A stretch of 64,000 bases of DNA. Source: Serratia sp. M24T3 (GTDB taxonomy: Bacteria; Pseudomonadota; Gammaproteobacteria; Enterobacterales; Enterobacteriaceae). The stretch's first letter is position 1, and each line of letters starts with the position of its first letter. This document shows positions 1 through 8,550 of this stretch, piece by piece. The stretch lies in NCBI RefSeq assembly GCF_000257645.1, contig NZ_AJHJ01000017.1, positions 1-64,000 of the forward strand, read 5' to 3'. The notes beneath the pieces were generated by a model. The model was given only the letters and a program-made list of their open reading frames with translations, did no database searches and had not been told where the DNA came from. The translations under genes and the position numbers were made by a program.

Positions 1-164
1 CGTCCGACGCTCTGGTGGGCGATGACGATCCTTTCAACAGCAAGCAGCAGCGGATGATGCGTGATTTCTATGACGATAAGCTGTCGCAAACCTTGGCAGC
101 CCAGCATCGTAGCGGCATTGCCGACCTGCTTATCAAGCAGTTGGGTCAGCGAGAAAAGCCGTGA
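1..164 (+). CDS. flgJ: Lateral flagellar FlgJ, rod-binding domain, 3' end only
   Basis: The 5' end lies outside the window. The reading frame starting at base 3 gives a C-terminal fragment of 53 residues ending in LGQREKP. The segment DPFNSKQQRMMRDFYDDKLS followed by GIADLLIKQL matches the FlgJ N-terminal rod-binding domain, which usually has a DPF..DQ..M..MYD..L pattern and ends GLA..M..Q. The protein stops right after this domain, so it lacks the peptidoglycan hydrolase domain of polar FlgJ. That short form is usual in lateral (Flag-2) systems. It should act in the periplasm as a rod cap. The next gene, flgK, follows after 98 bases in the same direction. Confidence 0.85.
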   Translation, partial: SDALVGDDDPFNSKQQRMMRDFYDDKLSQTLAAQHRSGIADLLIKQLGQREKP

Positions 165-262
165 TAATCGCCAACAATTTAAGTTTCAGGCGCAGCCGGT
201 CGCTGAATGACAACAGGCAATATGCAGCCACTAACGCATTAAAACCGGATCAAGGGTAAACG

Positions 263-1633
263 ATGAGCATGATGACAATCGCCTGCAGCGGTGCGCAGGC
301 GGCCAAAATAAGAATGAACACCACGGCAATGAATCTCGCCAACCTCAAGACGGCCGGTTACAGCCGTCAACATGCCGACCAGAGTGCTGTAGGTCCTGTG
401 GACAGCGCTCATCTCAGTCCCGGAGGAGGTGTTCAAGTAGAGCGAATTCGCCGGATATCCAGCCAGTATTTAACCGGCCAAGTGCGCAGCAGCATCAGTA
501 AAAGCGAATATTACAAAAGCGGGCAAACCTTTTTGACGCCGATGGAATCGCTGTTGGGCAACTCAAATTCCGGTTTGGCCGAGGGGATCGACAAATTCTT
601 TGCCACGCTGCATGGAGCCACTACTCAGCCAGACAACAACGCCGTGCGCCAGGCGGTGATCAACGAAGCGCAGGCAATGGCGACTCGGTTTAATAGCGTG
701 AACGATTTTATTAAAAATCAGCATGTTGCCATACGCAGCCAGCGTGAAAACACAGTATTGACCGTCAATGCGTTAAGCAAGGATATTGCCAGCTATAACA
801 GCAAGATAGCAGATTTGGAGGCCACCGGTTCCAATTCGAATACGATGCGCGACCAGCGCGACGAGCTGGTGAAAAAACTCAGCGGCTACATGGACGTCAA
901 GGTGCTGGAAGACAGTCGCGGCAACTATAAGGTCTCGTTGAGCAACGGAGAGACGCTGGTCAGCGGCAGCAGCACCGGTAGGCTTTCTGTCAGCACTCTG
1001 CCCAACGGATCGCAGGAAATAGGTCTCGCTTTTGCACAGTCAAAAAGCAGTATCGGCCTCTCCTGCGGTGGAAAACTGGGCGCGATAAATGATTACGAAA
1101 ATACCACATTGAAAACCATGCAGAGCGCCGTCAGTGATATGGCCGAGAATATGGCCAGGGAGATGAATCAACAGTTAGCAAAAGGGTTTGATTTACAAGG
1201 TCATGCCGGTAAGCCACTGTTTGTATTCAATGCTAAAGGTTCTGACGATTTGCTGCAAATAACTCAGATCAAAACCTCTGAGCTCGCGTTATCCGATAAA
1301 AAGGGCGCAACGGGCAATGACGGCAACCTTTTAGCTCTCATCGCACTGAAAAACAAAAAGTATTCGTTGAGTGGCGCAACCCCTGCCAGCTTAGGGGAAA
1401 ACTGCGCGTCAATGGTCAGCGCGATTGGTATCACCAGTCGTCAGAACCAAAGCGAATCAACAGCGGCGGATGATATTTTGCAGCAGGCCGAAAGTCAGCG
1501 TGATGGTCTGAGCGGGGTCAACATGGATGAGGAAGCAATCAATCTTCAAGACTGTCAGCAAGAATATCAGGCCAACATGAAGGTAATTGCCACCGGAAAT
1601 CGAATTTTCAGCGATCTTCTGGCGCTGTTCTAA
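263..1633 (+). CDS. flgK: Lateral flagellar hook-associated protein 1
   Basis: 456 residues. FlgK forms the hook-filament junction with FlgL. The N-terminus (MNTTAMNLANLKTAGYSRQ, about residues 19-37) is the conserved hook/rod family helix, and the C-terminus (EEAINLQDCQQEYQAN, then the final residues IFSDLLALF) is the matching flagellar C-terminal helix. At 456 residues it is shorter than E. coli FlgK (547), so the middle domain is reduced, as is common in lateral systems. The ATG at 263 follows an AAGGG-like ribosome site. It sits between flgJ and flgL in the standard order, and the protein is exported by the flagellar type III machinery. Confidence 0.92.
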   Translation: MSMMTIACSGAQAAKIRMNTTAMNLANLKTAGYSRQHADQSAVGPVDSAHLSPGGGVQVERIRRISSQYLTGQVRSSISKSEYYKSGQTFLTPMESLLGNSNSGLAEGIDKFFATLHGATTQPDNNAVRQAVINEAQAMATRFNSVNDFIKNQHVAIRSQRENTVLTVNALSKDIASYNSKIADLEATGSNSNTMRDQRDELVKKLSGYMDVKVLEDSRGNYKVSLSNGETLVSGSSTGRLSVSTLPNGSQEIGLAFAQSKSSIGLSCGGKLGAINDYENTTLKTMQSAVSDMAENMAREMNQQLAKGFDLQGHAGKPLFVFNAKGSDDLLQITQIKTSELALSDKKGATGNDGNLLALIALKNKKYSLSGATPASLGENCASMVSAIGITSRQNQSESTAADDILQQAESQRDGLSGVNMDEEAINLQDCQQEYQANMKVIATGNRIFSDLLALF

Positions 1634-1657
1634 GCCCATGCATAACAAGGAATTTCT

Positions 1658-2578
1658 ATGAGAGTCAGTAGCACGTATCTGACAGCGATCATGACCCGCT
1701 CCTTTGAACGTAACAGCGGAAAAATCAGCAAAATCATCGAACAACAGTCAACGGGCAAACGGGTTAATTTACCGTCGGATGACCCGATTGCCAGTTCGCA
1801 GCTGGTAAATTTACAGCGTGAAAACAGCGCGTTAAAACAGTTTCAAAGCAATATTAGCCGTTTACAGACCAGCCTGTCACAGCAAGAAACGGTGGTTGCC
1901 GCAATTAATCAGCAGACAGATGCGATTATTGACGACTTGCTGTCAGCGGCCAATGCCAGCCATTCGCGGGCCGATATGGGCAGTTTTGCCCACAGCATCG
2001 ATGGCAAAATTGAGTCTGTGATCGCCGCGCTTAACCAGAAAAATGAGGATAACCACGCGCTATTTGGCGGCACGCTAAGCGATAAACAGCCGATCGTTTT
2101 CGACGCCAAAACTCAACAGTATCGCTATCAGGGCAACGACCAAACTCGTGAAACCACGGTAGCCAATGGGATTAACATTAAAGAAAATACTCTGATGAGC
2201 GGCGTTTTTTCCAAGGCGGGGAATGATTTGGCAGTCCTTAATCAGTTGACCGCGTTAAGCAATAAAATGAAAAATTCTAAAATTGTGCCTTCCAGCTACC
2301 TGGCCGAGCTACAGAGCGCCCATGAGATGATGTTGCAGGCGTCGAAAAAACTGGGGGCAACTTTCACCGATTTAGGCGGCAGGCAGAATCGGCTGAGCAT
2401 GCTCGCCGAGGCGCATACCGATATCGCGACCTCCAATTCTCAGGCCATGGACGCGCTGGCCAACAGCAATCCGGCTCAGGCCAGCACTGACCTTAATCTT
2501 TATAAAATGTCCATTCAGGCCAGTGGCATGACCTATATGAAGATAAGCCAGCTTTCCCTCTTTAATTATATGAGCTAA
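1658..2578 (+). CDS. flgL: Lateral flagellar hook-associated protein 3
   Basis: 306 residues, close to the usual FlgL length of about 300. The N-terminus MRVSSTYLT and then STGKRVNLPSDDP (about residues 30-42) is the flagellin/FlgL family motif. The C-terminus is a long helix of the kind that packs in the D0 domain. FlgL is the second junction protein, placed between FlgK and the filament. The ATG is preceded by AAGGAATTTCT, a good ribosome site. Its stop codon is followed directly by the start of the next gene, which suggests translational coupling. Confidence 0.92.
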   Translation: MRVSSTYLTAIMTRSFERNSGKISKIIEQQSTGKRVNLPSDDPIASSQLVNLQRENSALKQFQSNISRLQTSLSQQETVVAAINQQTDAIIDDLLSAANASHSRADMGSFAHSIDGKIESVIAALNQKNEDNHALFGGTLSDKQPIVFDAKTQQYRYQGNDQTRETTVANGINIKENTLMSGVFSKAGNDLAVLNQLTALSNKMKNSKIVPSSYLAELQSAHEMMLQASKKLGATFTDLGGRQNRLSMLAEAHTDIATSNSQAMDALANSNPAQASTDLNLYKMSIQASGMTYMKISQLSLFNYMS

Positions 2579-3610
2579 ATGATGCAGGTTGGAATTACGT
2601 CTACCAAGTCTTCCGGGCTGGCGGCTCCGCTGGCTCAGGCGCGAGCTACCACGCCGTCGCGCGCAGTGGGTAAATTATTGGCTGAGAGTGCGGCACAGCT
2701 GGGTGATTTTCCTGACCCACCGCTGATCTCCAGCCGCCCGGTTCGTTACAATATTGAGTTAAATCATCAGATCACCGCCGTCCAGCAGGCGGATGATTTT
2801 CTCGCGCGCGCGGAGAATCAGATTGTTGAATTACGTCACGCGATAAAAAGCGGGCCGCACGCGGCAATCAAAAAGCAGGCCGGAGAATTATCGACCCTGC
2901 TGGATGCCAGGCTGGTGCTCTCGGGCCATCGGGTCGACAGGCAACTCAATGTCACTCTGGTTGGCCAGCCGCAGACTGATTTTACCCTACCCGCGGCAGA
3001 TACCCTGCTGTCTTCCCAACAACCCGAAACGCTTATGTTCGCTATCGCGGATGCCAGGCATCAGTTGGCGGCAGTGCGGCTCCCGCAAGATGCTGGTCCG
3101 CATCAGTCTTTAAGCCTGTTAGGGCAATGCCTCGGAAGGTTGGGGGTCCGCGTCAGTCAGTCCGCCGAGCAGCCGCTGAATTTTTCCGCCGATGAGCAAT
3201 TCGCGACGCGCCTCTGTCAGCATTTAACAGTGCGTGGTGAAGGTGGGCGTTTTCCGGGGGAGCAGTTTACACCCGTCATGCTAGTGGCCGGGCATCAGCT
3301 GCTGGACAGTGTGAATAACATCATCAGTAAGCCTGTCAAAGCTGCCGCTATGATGGATGAGCTTCATCGCGCGCTGCAACATATCAGCGAGCAGCGCCAG
3401 CAGCTTTCGCAAAACAGGGAGCAAATCCGCGCCCAGTTCCAGTCGATGGCCACCTTTAAACAGGCGGGTTCGGCGCAAAAGGCGGCGGCACAGATAGGCA
3501 ATAAGCTCGCGAATGCAGCAAACAATTTTGCCACGCTATCTCAGGCATTAAGCGGGCAGGCCAACGCCCGCAGCGCTATGGTTAAAAATGTTTTGCGCGT
3601 AACCAACTAA
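2579..3610 (+). CDS. lafW: LafW-like lateral flagellar hook-associated protein
   Basis: 343 residues. I see no signature motif that identifies it alone. The assignment rests on position: in Flag-2 clusters a lafW gene lies between flgL and the flagellin gene and is described as a putative hook-associated protein. The C-terminal 90 residues are predicted helical and Gln/Ala-rich (for example HISEQRQQLSQNREQIRAQF). No signal peptide is visible. The ATG begins on the base after the flgL stop codon, so the two genes are probably coupled. The name is a positional inference. It could also be an unrelated lateral filament or cap accessory protein. Confidence 0.55.
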   Translation: MMQVGITSTKSSGLAAPLAQARATTPSRAVGKLLAESAAQLGDFPDPPLISSRPVRYNIELNHQITAVQQADDFLARAENQIVELRHAIKSGPHAAIKKQAGELSTLLDARLVLSGHRVDRQLNVTLVGQPQTDFTLPAADTLLSSQQPETLMFAIADARHQLAAVRLPQDAGPHQSLSLLGQCLGRLGVRVSQSAEQPLNFSADEQFATRLCQHLTVRGEGGRFPGEQFTPVMLVAGHQLLDSVNNIISKPVKAAAMMDELHRALQHISEQRQQLSQNREQIRAQFQSMATFKQAGSAQKAAAQIGNKLANAANNFATLSQALSGQANARSAMVKNVLRVTN

Positions 3611-3713
3611 TTTATAAAAGCTTTAGTCATATTAAATACGTTTTTTTAAATTCTATCCCTCACGCACTTAATATTTCCCCGCCAATGGTCGTTTTATCCT
3701 GATACCGAAACAA

Positions 3714-3732
3714 GAGGGCTAACCTAGCCCTC
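3714..3732 (+). promoter_or_regulatory. Hairpin in the flagellin leader
   Basis: An 8-base perfect stem, GAGGGCTA and TAGCCCTC, encloses a three-base loop just upstream of the flagellin ribosome site (CAGGAG near 3736). It could protect the 5' end of the highly expressed flagellin mRNA or tune access to the ribosome site. No poly-U run follows, so it is not a typical terminator. Confidence 0.5.
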
Positions 3733-3749
3733 ATCAGGAGATTATCCTC

Positions 3750-4799
3750 ATGGCTTTATCAATTTTCACGAACGCTTCTTCGATGTCTGCCAACAACGCG
3801 TTGAACAAGGCTAACAGCCTGCTGACCACTTCAATGCAGCGTCTGGGCACGGGCAAACGCATCAATACTTCAGCCGATGACGCAGCAGGCCTGCAGATTG
3901 CCAGCCGCCTGCAAAGCCAGGTTAGCGGCATGTCAGTGGCCAAACGTAATATCAGCGACGCGACTGCAATGCTGCAAACGGCAGAAGGCGGTTTTGGTGA
4001 GTTGAACAACATCATGGACCGCATGAAAGACCTGGCAACCCAGTCAGCCAACGCCACTAACACCCAGCAGGATCATGATGCGCTGCAATCCGAATTCAAA
4101 GAATTGAACGGCGAGCTGAACAACATCATGAGCAATACCAGCTTCGGCGGCGAAAAGCTGATGTCTGCTGCGACTGCGGGTACTGCTGAAGTAAAAGCGA
4201 GTGGAGCGGTTGCTGCTGTAAAAGATGCAAGTGGTAATATAAAAACACCAGCCAAACCTGCGGTATTAGCCGCTCCAGCAAAAGATGCCACTGCTGGCGG
4301 CAAACTGGTTGATGCTAACGGTATGAACTTCCAGATTGGCGACAGCACCGGTGAAACGCTGAATGTGAATATTTCCGATTCTTTGGCGGGTGCCGGTGGT
4401 TTGCAGGGCATGATTACAGAGTTGGCCAAGCTCGACCTGTCCGTAGCCAAGGGCGGAACTCCAGCATCAGGCACCGGTGCAGGTTCTGTAGCGGCCGTGA
4501 AAGGTGATTTCGCAGCAACCGCTCAAGACGCGATGACTAAACTCAGCGCGGCGATGGAAAAAGTTACCACTATTCGTTCAAAACTTGGCGCTAACATCAA
4601 CCGCCTGGGTCATACCGCAGCGAACCTCAGCACCATGCAAGACAACACCAATCAGGCGCTCGGTAACATTCGTGACGTTGATTACTCCACTGAAGCTTCC
4701 AATATGTCTCGCCAGCAGATGCTGTCACAGACCAGCATGGCGATGCTGAAACAGTCTAACAATATGTCGCAGATGGTCATGGGCCTGATGCAGCAATAA
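3750..4799 (+). CDS. lafA: Lateral flagellin
   Basis: 349 residues, the filament subunit. The N-terminal D0/D1 region (SMQRLGTGKRINTSADDAAG, about residues 28-47) and the C-terminal region (NIRDVDYSTEASNMSRQQML, about residues 307-326) are classic flagellin ends. The centre (about residues 140-240) is surface-exposed in this family and here is rich in Ala, Lys and Thr, with AT-richer codons than the ends. That suggests a recombined or fast-changing antigenic region. The gene has its own leader after a 139-base gap and ends at a strong terminator, so it is likely a monocistronic LafS-dependent gene. I could not identify a convincing sigma-28 promoter. Confidence 0.95.
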   Translation: MALSIFTNASSMSANNALNKANSLLTTSMQRLGTGKRINTSADDAAGLQIASRLQSQVSGMSVAKRNISDATAMLQTAEGGFGELNNIMDRMKDLATQSANATNTQQDHDALQSEFKELNGELNNIMSNTSFGGEKLMSAATAGTAEVKASGAVAAVKDASGNIKTPAKPAVLAAPAKDATAGGKLVDANGMNFQIGDSTGETLNVNISDSLAGAGGLQGMITELAKLDLSVAKGGTPASGTGAGSVAAVKGDFAATAQDAMTKLSAAMEKVTTIRSKLGANINRLGHTAANLSTMQDNTNQALGNIRDVDYSTEASNMSRQQMLSQTSMAMLKQSNNMSQMVMGLMQQ

Positions 4800-4816
4800 T
4801 CTTTGACTGAGCTGAT

Positions 4817-4843
4817 AAACACCGCCTGCGGGCGGTGTTTTTA
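4817..4843 (+). terminator. Rho-independent terminator after flagellin
   Basis: A 10-base stem, AAACACCGCC and GGCGGTGTTT, with a TGCG loop is followed by a T run. It lies 18 bases after the lafA stop codon. Confidence 0.9.
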
Positions 4844-5003
4844 TTAATGACATCAGCTTCCGCCGCGCTTGAAAACGCGGAAACCCACCTTCCTCTTCAA
4901 TCCATAAGCCATTAAAAATAAACAATTAAATAACTGGCATGCCCCTTGCAAAAGACCCTTGCAGATAATACCGCAGGCAGCGCCAATAACCGGGAGATTG
5001 ACT

Positions 5004-6296
5004 ATGTTCGATACAGGCAGTATTGACCCGCAAGGCCAGGCGACAAAGTTGGCCGGCCTGGATGTAAAAAGGCTCGACGATCAGCTGGCCAGAGAAAAAC
5101 GCTCACAGGACGCGCAGCAAAAAGCATTGACCGCGATTTCAGGTGAAATGGGCCATTTCCGTGCTTCGCTCAAATCTCTAAACCGTGGTGAAAACGGTGT
5201 TCTACAAAATTCCGTTACAACTAGCGAAGAGCATATCGCCACCGTGACCGCCAACTCTACGGCCGCGAAGGGCAACTATGACATCACGGTAAAACAGCTT
5301 GCCACTGCACAGCAAATCGAACTCTCCGGGCTGGATGATGCCGCAGTCAAAGCGGCCAAAGGTACCTTGAGTTTAACCGTCGACGGTAAAACGTTGAAAA
5401 TCGATTTGTCTAAACAGAATAGCCTGGCTGAACTGCAAAAAACCATTAATGCCGGTGGCAAAGACGCTCCCGCAATCACTGCCTCATTGGTCAGGGCCAA
5501 TGGCAAAGTGTCGTTAATGCTTAGCAGCGATAATAGCGGCAGGAAAAATGCGCTTTCAATCAGCGGATTGCCGTCAGGTGTAAAACAAACGACGGTTTCC
5601 AACGCGCAAAACGCCGTGATTCGTTTCAACGGGCGCGATGTCGAGAGCGACAATAACAAAATTGAGAATCTGGTCGATGGCGTCACTGTTGAATTAAACA
5701 AGGCGCAGGCCTCGGGTGCCAAGCCCTTGCATATTCAGGTCGCGACCAGCAATAAAGACACCACCGCGCAGCTACAAAAATTAGTCGATGCCTACAACAA
5801 AATGCTGGATTCCATGAGCGCGAGCACGGCGATTGGCTCAAAAACCACACAACGTGGCGTTTTCGCCGGCGATGCGTCGATTGCCTCGCTGGATAGAAAT
5901 CTTAAAAGGCTACTGCGCACTACGATCGGCGGCAAAAATATTTCGCAATTTGGTCTCAGCGCGGACAAAACCGGTCATCTCACTCTCGACAGCAGCAAGC
6001 TGGACAGCGCGCTGAAGCTGGACCCAAAAGCGCTGACCACTTTGTTTAACGGCAAGGACGGCTTAGTTAAAAAACTCGATCAGTCGCTGGATGCCTATCT
6101 GAACAAAAACACTGGGATGTTCAAACAGCGTCAGGACACTCTCGACCATCAGGGAAGAGCCAGCGTGAAGCAAAAAGAGGCGATAGATAAACGCTATCAG
6201 GCCTCATACGACCGCTATCTCGCCCAGTTTACTCAGCTGCAAACGGTGATGGGCAAGATGAACGACACGCTCGGCATGTTGGGTCTTATCCAGTAA
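5004..6296 (+). CDS. fliD: Lateral flagellar filament cap
   Basis: 430 residues from the ATG at 5004, which has GGGAG nine bases upstream. An upstream in-frame TTG at 4959 lacks such a site. FliD caps the growing filament and helps flagellin fold (lafB in lateral systems). The N-terminus FDTGSIDPQGQATKLAGLDV resembles the FliD export region. The C-terminal part contains LTLDSSKLDSALKLDPKAL, a recognisable FliD C-terminal motif, and ends in a coiled coil. The gene order flagellin, cap, fliS is typical. Confidence 0.9.
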   Translation: MFDTGSIDPQGQATKLAGLDVKRLDDQLAREKRSQDAQQKALTAISGEMGHFRASLKSLNRGENGVLQNSVTTSEEHIATVTANSTAAKGNYDITVKQLATAQQIELSGLDDAAVKAAKGTLSLTVDGKTLKIDLSKQNSLAELQKTINAGGKDAPAITASLVRANGKVSLMLSSDNSGRKNALSISGLPSGVKQTTVSNAQNAVIRFNGRDVESDNNKIENLVDGVTVELNKAQASGAKPLHIQVATSNKDTTAQLQKLVDAYNKMLDSMSASTAIGSKTTQRGVFAGDASIASLDRNLKRLLRTTIGGKNISQFGLSADKTGHLTLDSSKLDSALKLDPKALTTLFNGKDGLVKKLDQSLDAYLNKNTGMFKQRQDTLDHQGRASVKQKEAIDKRYQASYDRYLAQFTQLQTVMGKMNDTLGMLGLIQ

Positions 6297-6312
6297 CGAT
6301 GACGAGGTAGCA

Positions 6313-6708
6313 ATGTACGGTAATTCAGAACAAGGCGTGGCGCTGTATCAAGAATCCGTGCTGGCGATGCAGGTGGCATCGGCAACGCCGCATCAGCTGG
6401 TATTGATGTTGTTCAGTGGCCTGATGGACGAACTGATGCGCGCCCGTAGCCATATTCTGGCAAAACGCTTTGAGCGCAAGGCACAAAGCATCAACAAATG
6501 TATTGATATTCTCAACGGCTTGACCAGCGCGCTGGACTATGAAAAAGGCGGTGAACTGGCGCTTAATCTGGCCGGACTCTACGACTATTCGGTCTATCGA
6601 CTTTATGACGCCAGCCACAATCTTGATGTCGAACAACTGGACGAGGTTATCGCCATTTTAGACAACATCAAGCTCGGATGGGAGCAGATGGGCAGCCATG
6701 ATGAATGA
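6313..6708 (+). CDS. fliS: Lateral flagellin export chaperone
   Basis: 131 residues, the normal FliS size (lafC in lateral systems). It begins MYGNSEQGVALYQESVLAMQ and has ATPHQLVLMLFSGLMDEL (about residues 25-42), the FliS family hallmark, then an all-helical body. It binds the flagellin C-terminus in the cytoplasm and stops premature polymerisation. The end overlaps the next gene by 11 bases, which indicates translational coupling. Confidence 0.93.
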   Translation: MYGNSEQGVALYQESVLAMQVASATPHQLVLMLFSGLMDELMRARSHILAKRFERKAQSINKCIDILNGLTSALDYEKGGELALNLAGLYDYSVYRLYDASHNLDVEQLDEVIAILDNIKLGWEQMGSHDE

Positions 6709-7003
6709 CATTACCTTAATCCGGCAACGCATCGAACAGCTGCAACGGCGGCCAGCTATCGAGCGGCTGGAAGACATTGAGCAGATTAATATCGCCATCA
6801 TGCAGTTATTGCCGAGCCTGGGCCAACGTGTGCTAACCCATGAAAGCAAGCTGGCGCTGGGTAAGCTGTATGCGGCGTTTGAAAGCCTGCTGCAAGATTT
6901 TAAAAAACTCAGCCAACGGCTTGATGCGACGATGAAAATGCACTGCCGTATTGATGAAGGCCTCAACGCCTACTCCTTGGTTTCAGCCGATGAGGATGCT
7001 TGA
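6698..7003 (+). CDS. lafD: Small FliT-like lateral flagellar chaperone (LafD position)
   Basis: 101 residues, predicted mostly helical, with no diagnostic motif. Flag-2 clusters carry a short gene here, directly after fliS and before fliK, that is thought to be a FliT-like chaperone for the cap or hook-associated proteins. The start overlaps fliS by 11 bases and the stop is one base before the preferred fliK start, so it is embedded in the same translational unit. Functional assignment is from context and size only. Confidence 0.6.
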   Translation: MMNDITLIRQRIEQLQRRPAIERLEDIEQINIAIMQLLPSLGQRVLTHESKLALGKLYAAFESLLQDFKKLSQRLDATMKMHCRIDEGLNAYSLVSADEDA

Positions 7004-7004
7004 A

Positions 7005-8072
7005 ATGCCCCTTTCAACGACGATTCCTGCTGCCGTGACCGCTTCGCCTGTATCGCAAACACAGCCAGCACCGGCGATTGCGGCTGCTTTGGCTTTCACC
7101 GCCGAAGCTAAAGGGGCGGTAATACCCTTTGTTGTGCAGTTTATTACCGCTAACGTTACCTCCGAGCAGGAAGAAGTGTTTCCACACACCTCATCGCCGC
7201 AGGAAAAATCGCAAAAAACGGTTTCCGAAGATGACCTTAATCAGCAGTGGATGGACTCCTTACTTCAGCTGACAAATCTGCCGCTGCCACTAGCGCCACC
7301 CCAGGGGACAGCGCCAGTGGTTCCGGCATCACCACCGTCAGAGGAAAAACCCTTACCGCCAGGCCCTCCACCAACAGCGGTATCTCAGTCAATTTCGGCG
7401 ACTGAGGTGACAACAGGCTTTCCCAAAGTCCCGTCACTTGCTCAGCAGGTGCTGATCTTACCTGATGCTAAAACAGCGGGTGTAAACGCCGATACGAGCG
7501 CGATATTTCCTCTGCTGATTAAAAGTGAACGTGTTGAACGGCCGCCTTCACCCGCGACTCCAGCGCCGTTAATAGGTCTGAATCCGATCGCTGGAACCGA
7601 CCCGAGCTTGGTGCCGTCGTCAACTACCACGACAGAATCGACGTTAAAGTTGCAAGGTAATAACGACCGATGGGCGCAGCAGTTGAGCGGCGCTTTGGGA
7701 GAAAAACTGCAAATGCAGCTTGAGGGCAAAGTTCAACACGCCATGATTCGGCTCGATCCGGCCGAGATGGGAAAAATCGATATTTCCCTGCATCTTGAGG
7801 CGGGAAAATTGACTGTACAAATCAATGCCGGCCAGCCCGACGTGTATCGCGCCTTGCAGTCAGTGAGCAATGAATTACGGCAAAATCTGCTGCAACCCAA
7901 TGTGCAGGTCAACTTGCAAGTTTCATCTCACAGCCCGCAACAGCAGCAAATGCAGCAGCAGTCCCGGCAGCAGCAACCTCATTTACCAACCGACGATATT
8001 TTCGTTGCCCGACGAATCAAAGGCGATGAACACGTCAGTGATACGGATGGCAGCATTCTCATGACTATCTAA
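7005..8072 (+). CDS. fliK: Lateral flagellar hook-length control protein
   Basis: 355 residues from the ATG at 7005, which lies one base after the preceding stop and has GAGGA about eight bases upstream. In-frame ATGs at 6990 and 6996 are alternatives. The N-terminal two thirds are Pro/Ala/Thr-rich and low in complexity, as expected for the FliK ruler. The C-terminal Flg_hook domain is clear: MIRLDPAEMGKIDISLHLE (about residues 226-244) followed by LTVQINA. A Gln-rich tract (SPQQQQMQQQSRQQQP) follows. FliK sets hook length and triggers the export switch to filament proteins (lafE in lateral systems). Confidence 0.85.
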   Translation: MPLSTTIPAAVTASPVSQTQPAPAIAAALAFTAEAKGAVIPFVVQFITANVTSEQEEVFPHTSSPQEKSQKTVSEDDLNQQWMDSLLQLTNLPLPLAPPQGTAPVVPASPPSEEKPLPPGPPPTAVSQSISATEVTTGFPKVPSLAQQVLILPDAKTAGVNADTSAIFPLLIKSERVERPPSPATPAPLIGLNPIAGTDPSLVPSSTTTTESTLKLQGNNDRWAQQLSGALGEKLQMQLEGKVQHAMIRLDPAEMGKIDISLHLEAGKLTVQINAGQPDVYRALQSVSNELRQNLLQPNVQVNLQVSSHSPQQQQMQQQSRQQQPHLPTDDIFVARRIKGDEHVSDTDGSILMTI

Positions 8073-8081
8073 GAGTATTTA

Positions 8082-8540
8082 ATGAATATTAAAAAGATTT
8101 TAATAATTTTATTTTCTGCCCTATTGGCAGCAATTGTGGCTGATATTTTAATTACCTATGTAAATCCATTAATCTTACAAAACGACCAAGCAAACTTAAC
8201 AAAAGTAAATCATAAAGGACAAAAAGATATTCATTTTGTCGAAGTTAAGAACATTATTATTACTCTTCAGAGCAGCGAAGGGCGCGAAAGATATTTATTG
8301 CTTGAATTGGCTTTATCGACTGATTCTGAAGCAAACATGAATCGCACCACTGCTTTATTACCGGCTGTGCGAAGTTCGACGGTAGATTTATTGTCTAATC
8401 TAGATTTTAAAACAATTCATGATTTATCTATTCCGGAACTACGAAAAAAAATGATGGCGGCCTATGAACGAGACTTTACTACTCTCGATATTACTATGCC
8501 TTTTGACAACGTCATTATCAGCAAAATAGTTTACCAATAA
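8082..8540 (+). CDS. fliL: FliL-like flagellar basal body protein
   Basis: 152 residues. One N-terminal membrane helix (about residues 5-28) is followed by a periplasmic domain containing FVEVKNIIITL and a C-terminal DITMPFDNVIISKIVYQ, consistent with the FliL family, which binds around the stator. In lateral clusters the equivalent is lafF, located before the sigma and motor genes as here. The codons are clearly AT-richer than in the adjacent fliK. Confidence 0.75.
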   Translation: MNIKKILIILFSALLAAIVADILITYVNPLILQNDQANLTKVNHKGQKDIHFVEVKNIIITLQSSEGRERYLLLELALSTDSEANMNRTTALLPAVRSSTVDLLSNLDFKTIHDLSIPELRKKMMAAYERDFTTLDITMPFDNVIISKIVYQ

Positions 8541-8550
8541 AGTTAATATT

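Noticed and set aside
3611-3749. Sigma-28 promoter of flagellin
   Set aside because: No pair of boxes close to TAAAGTTT and GCCGATAA with an 11-base spacer was found, so none is listed.
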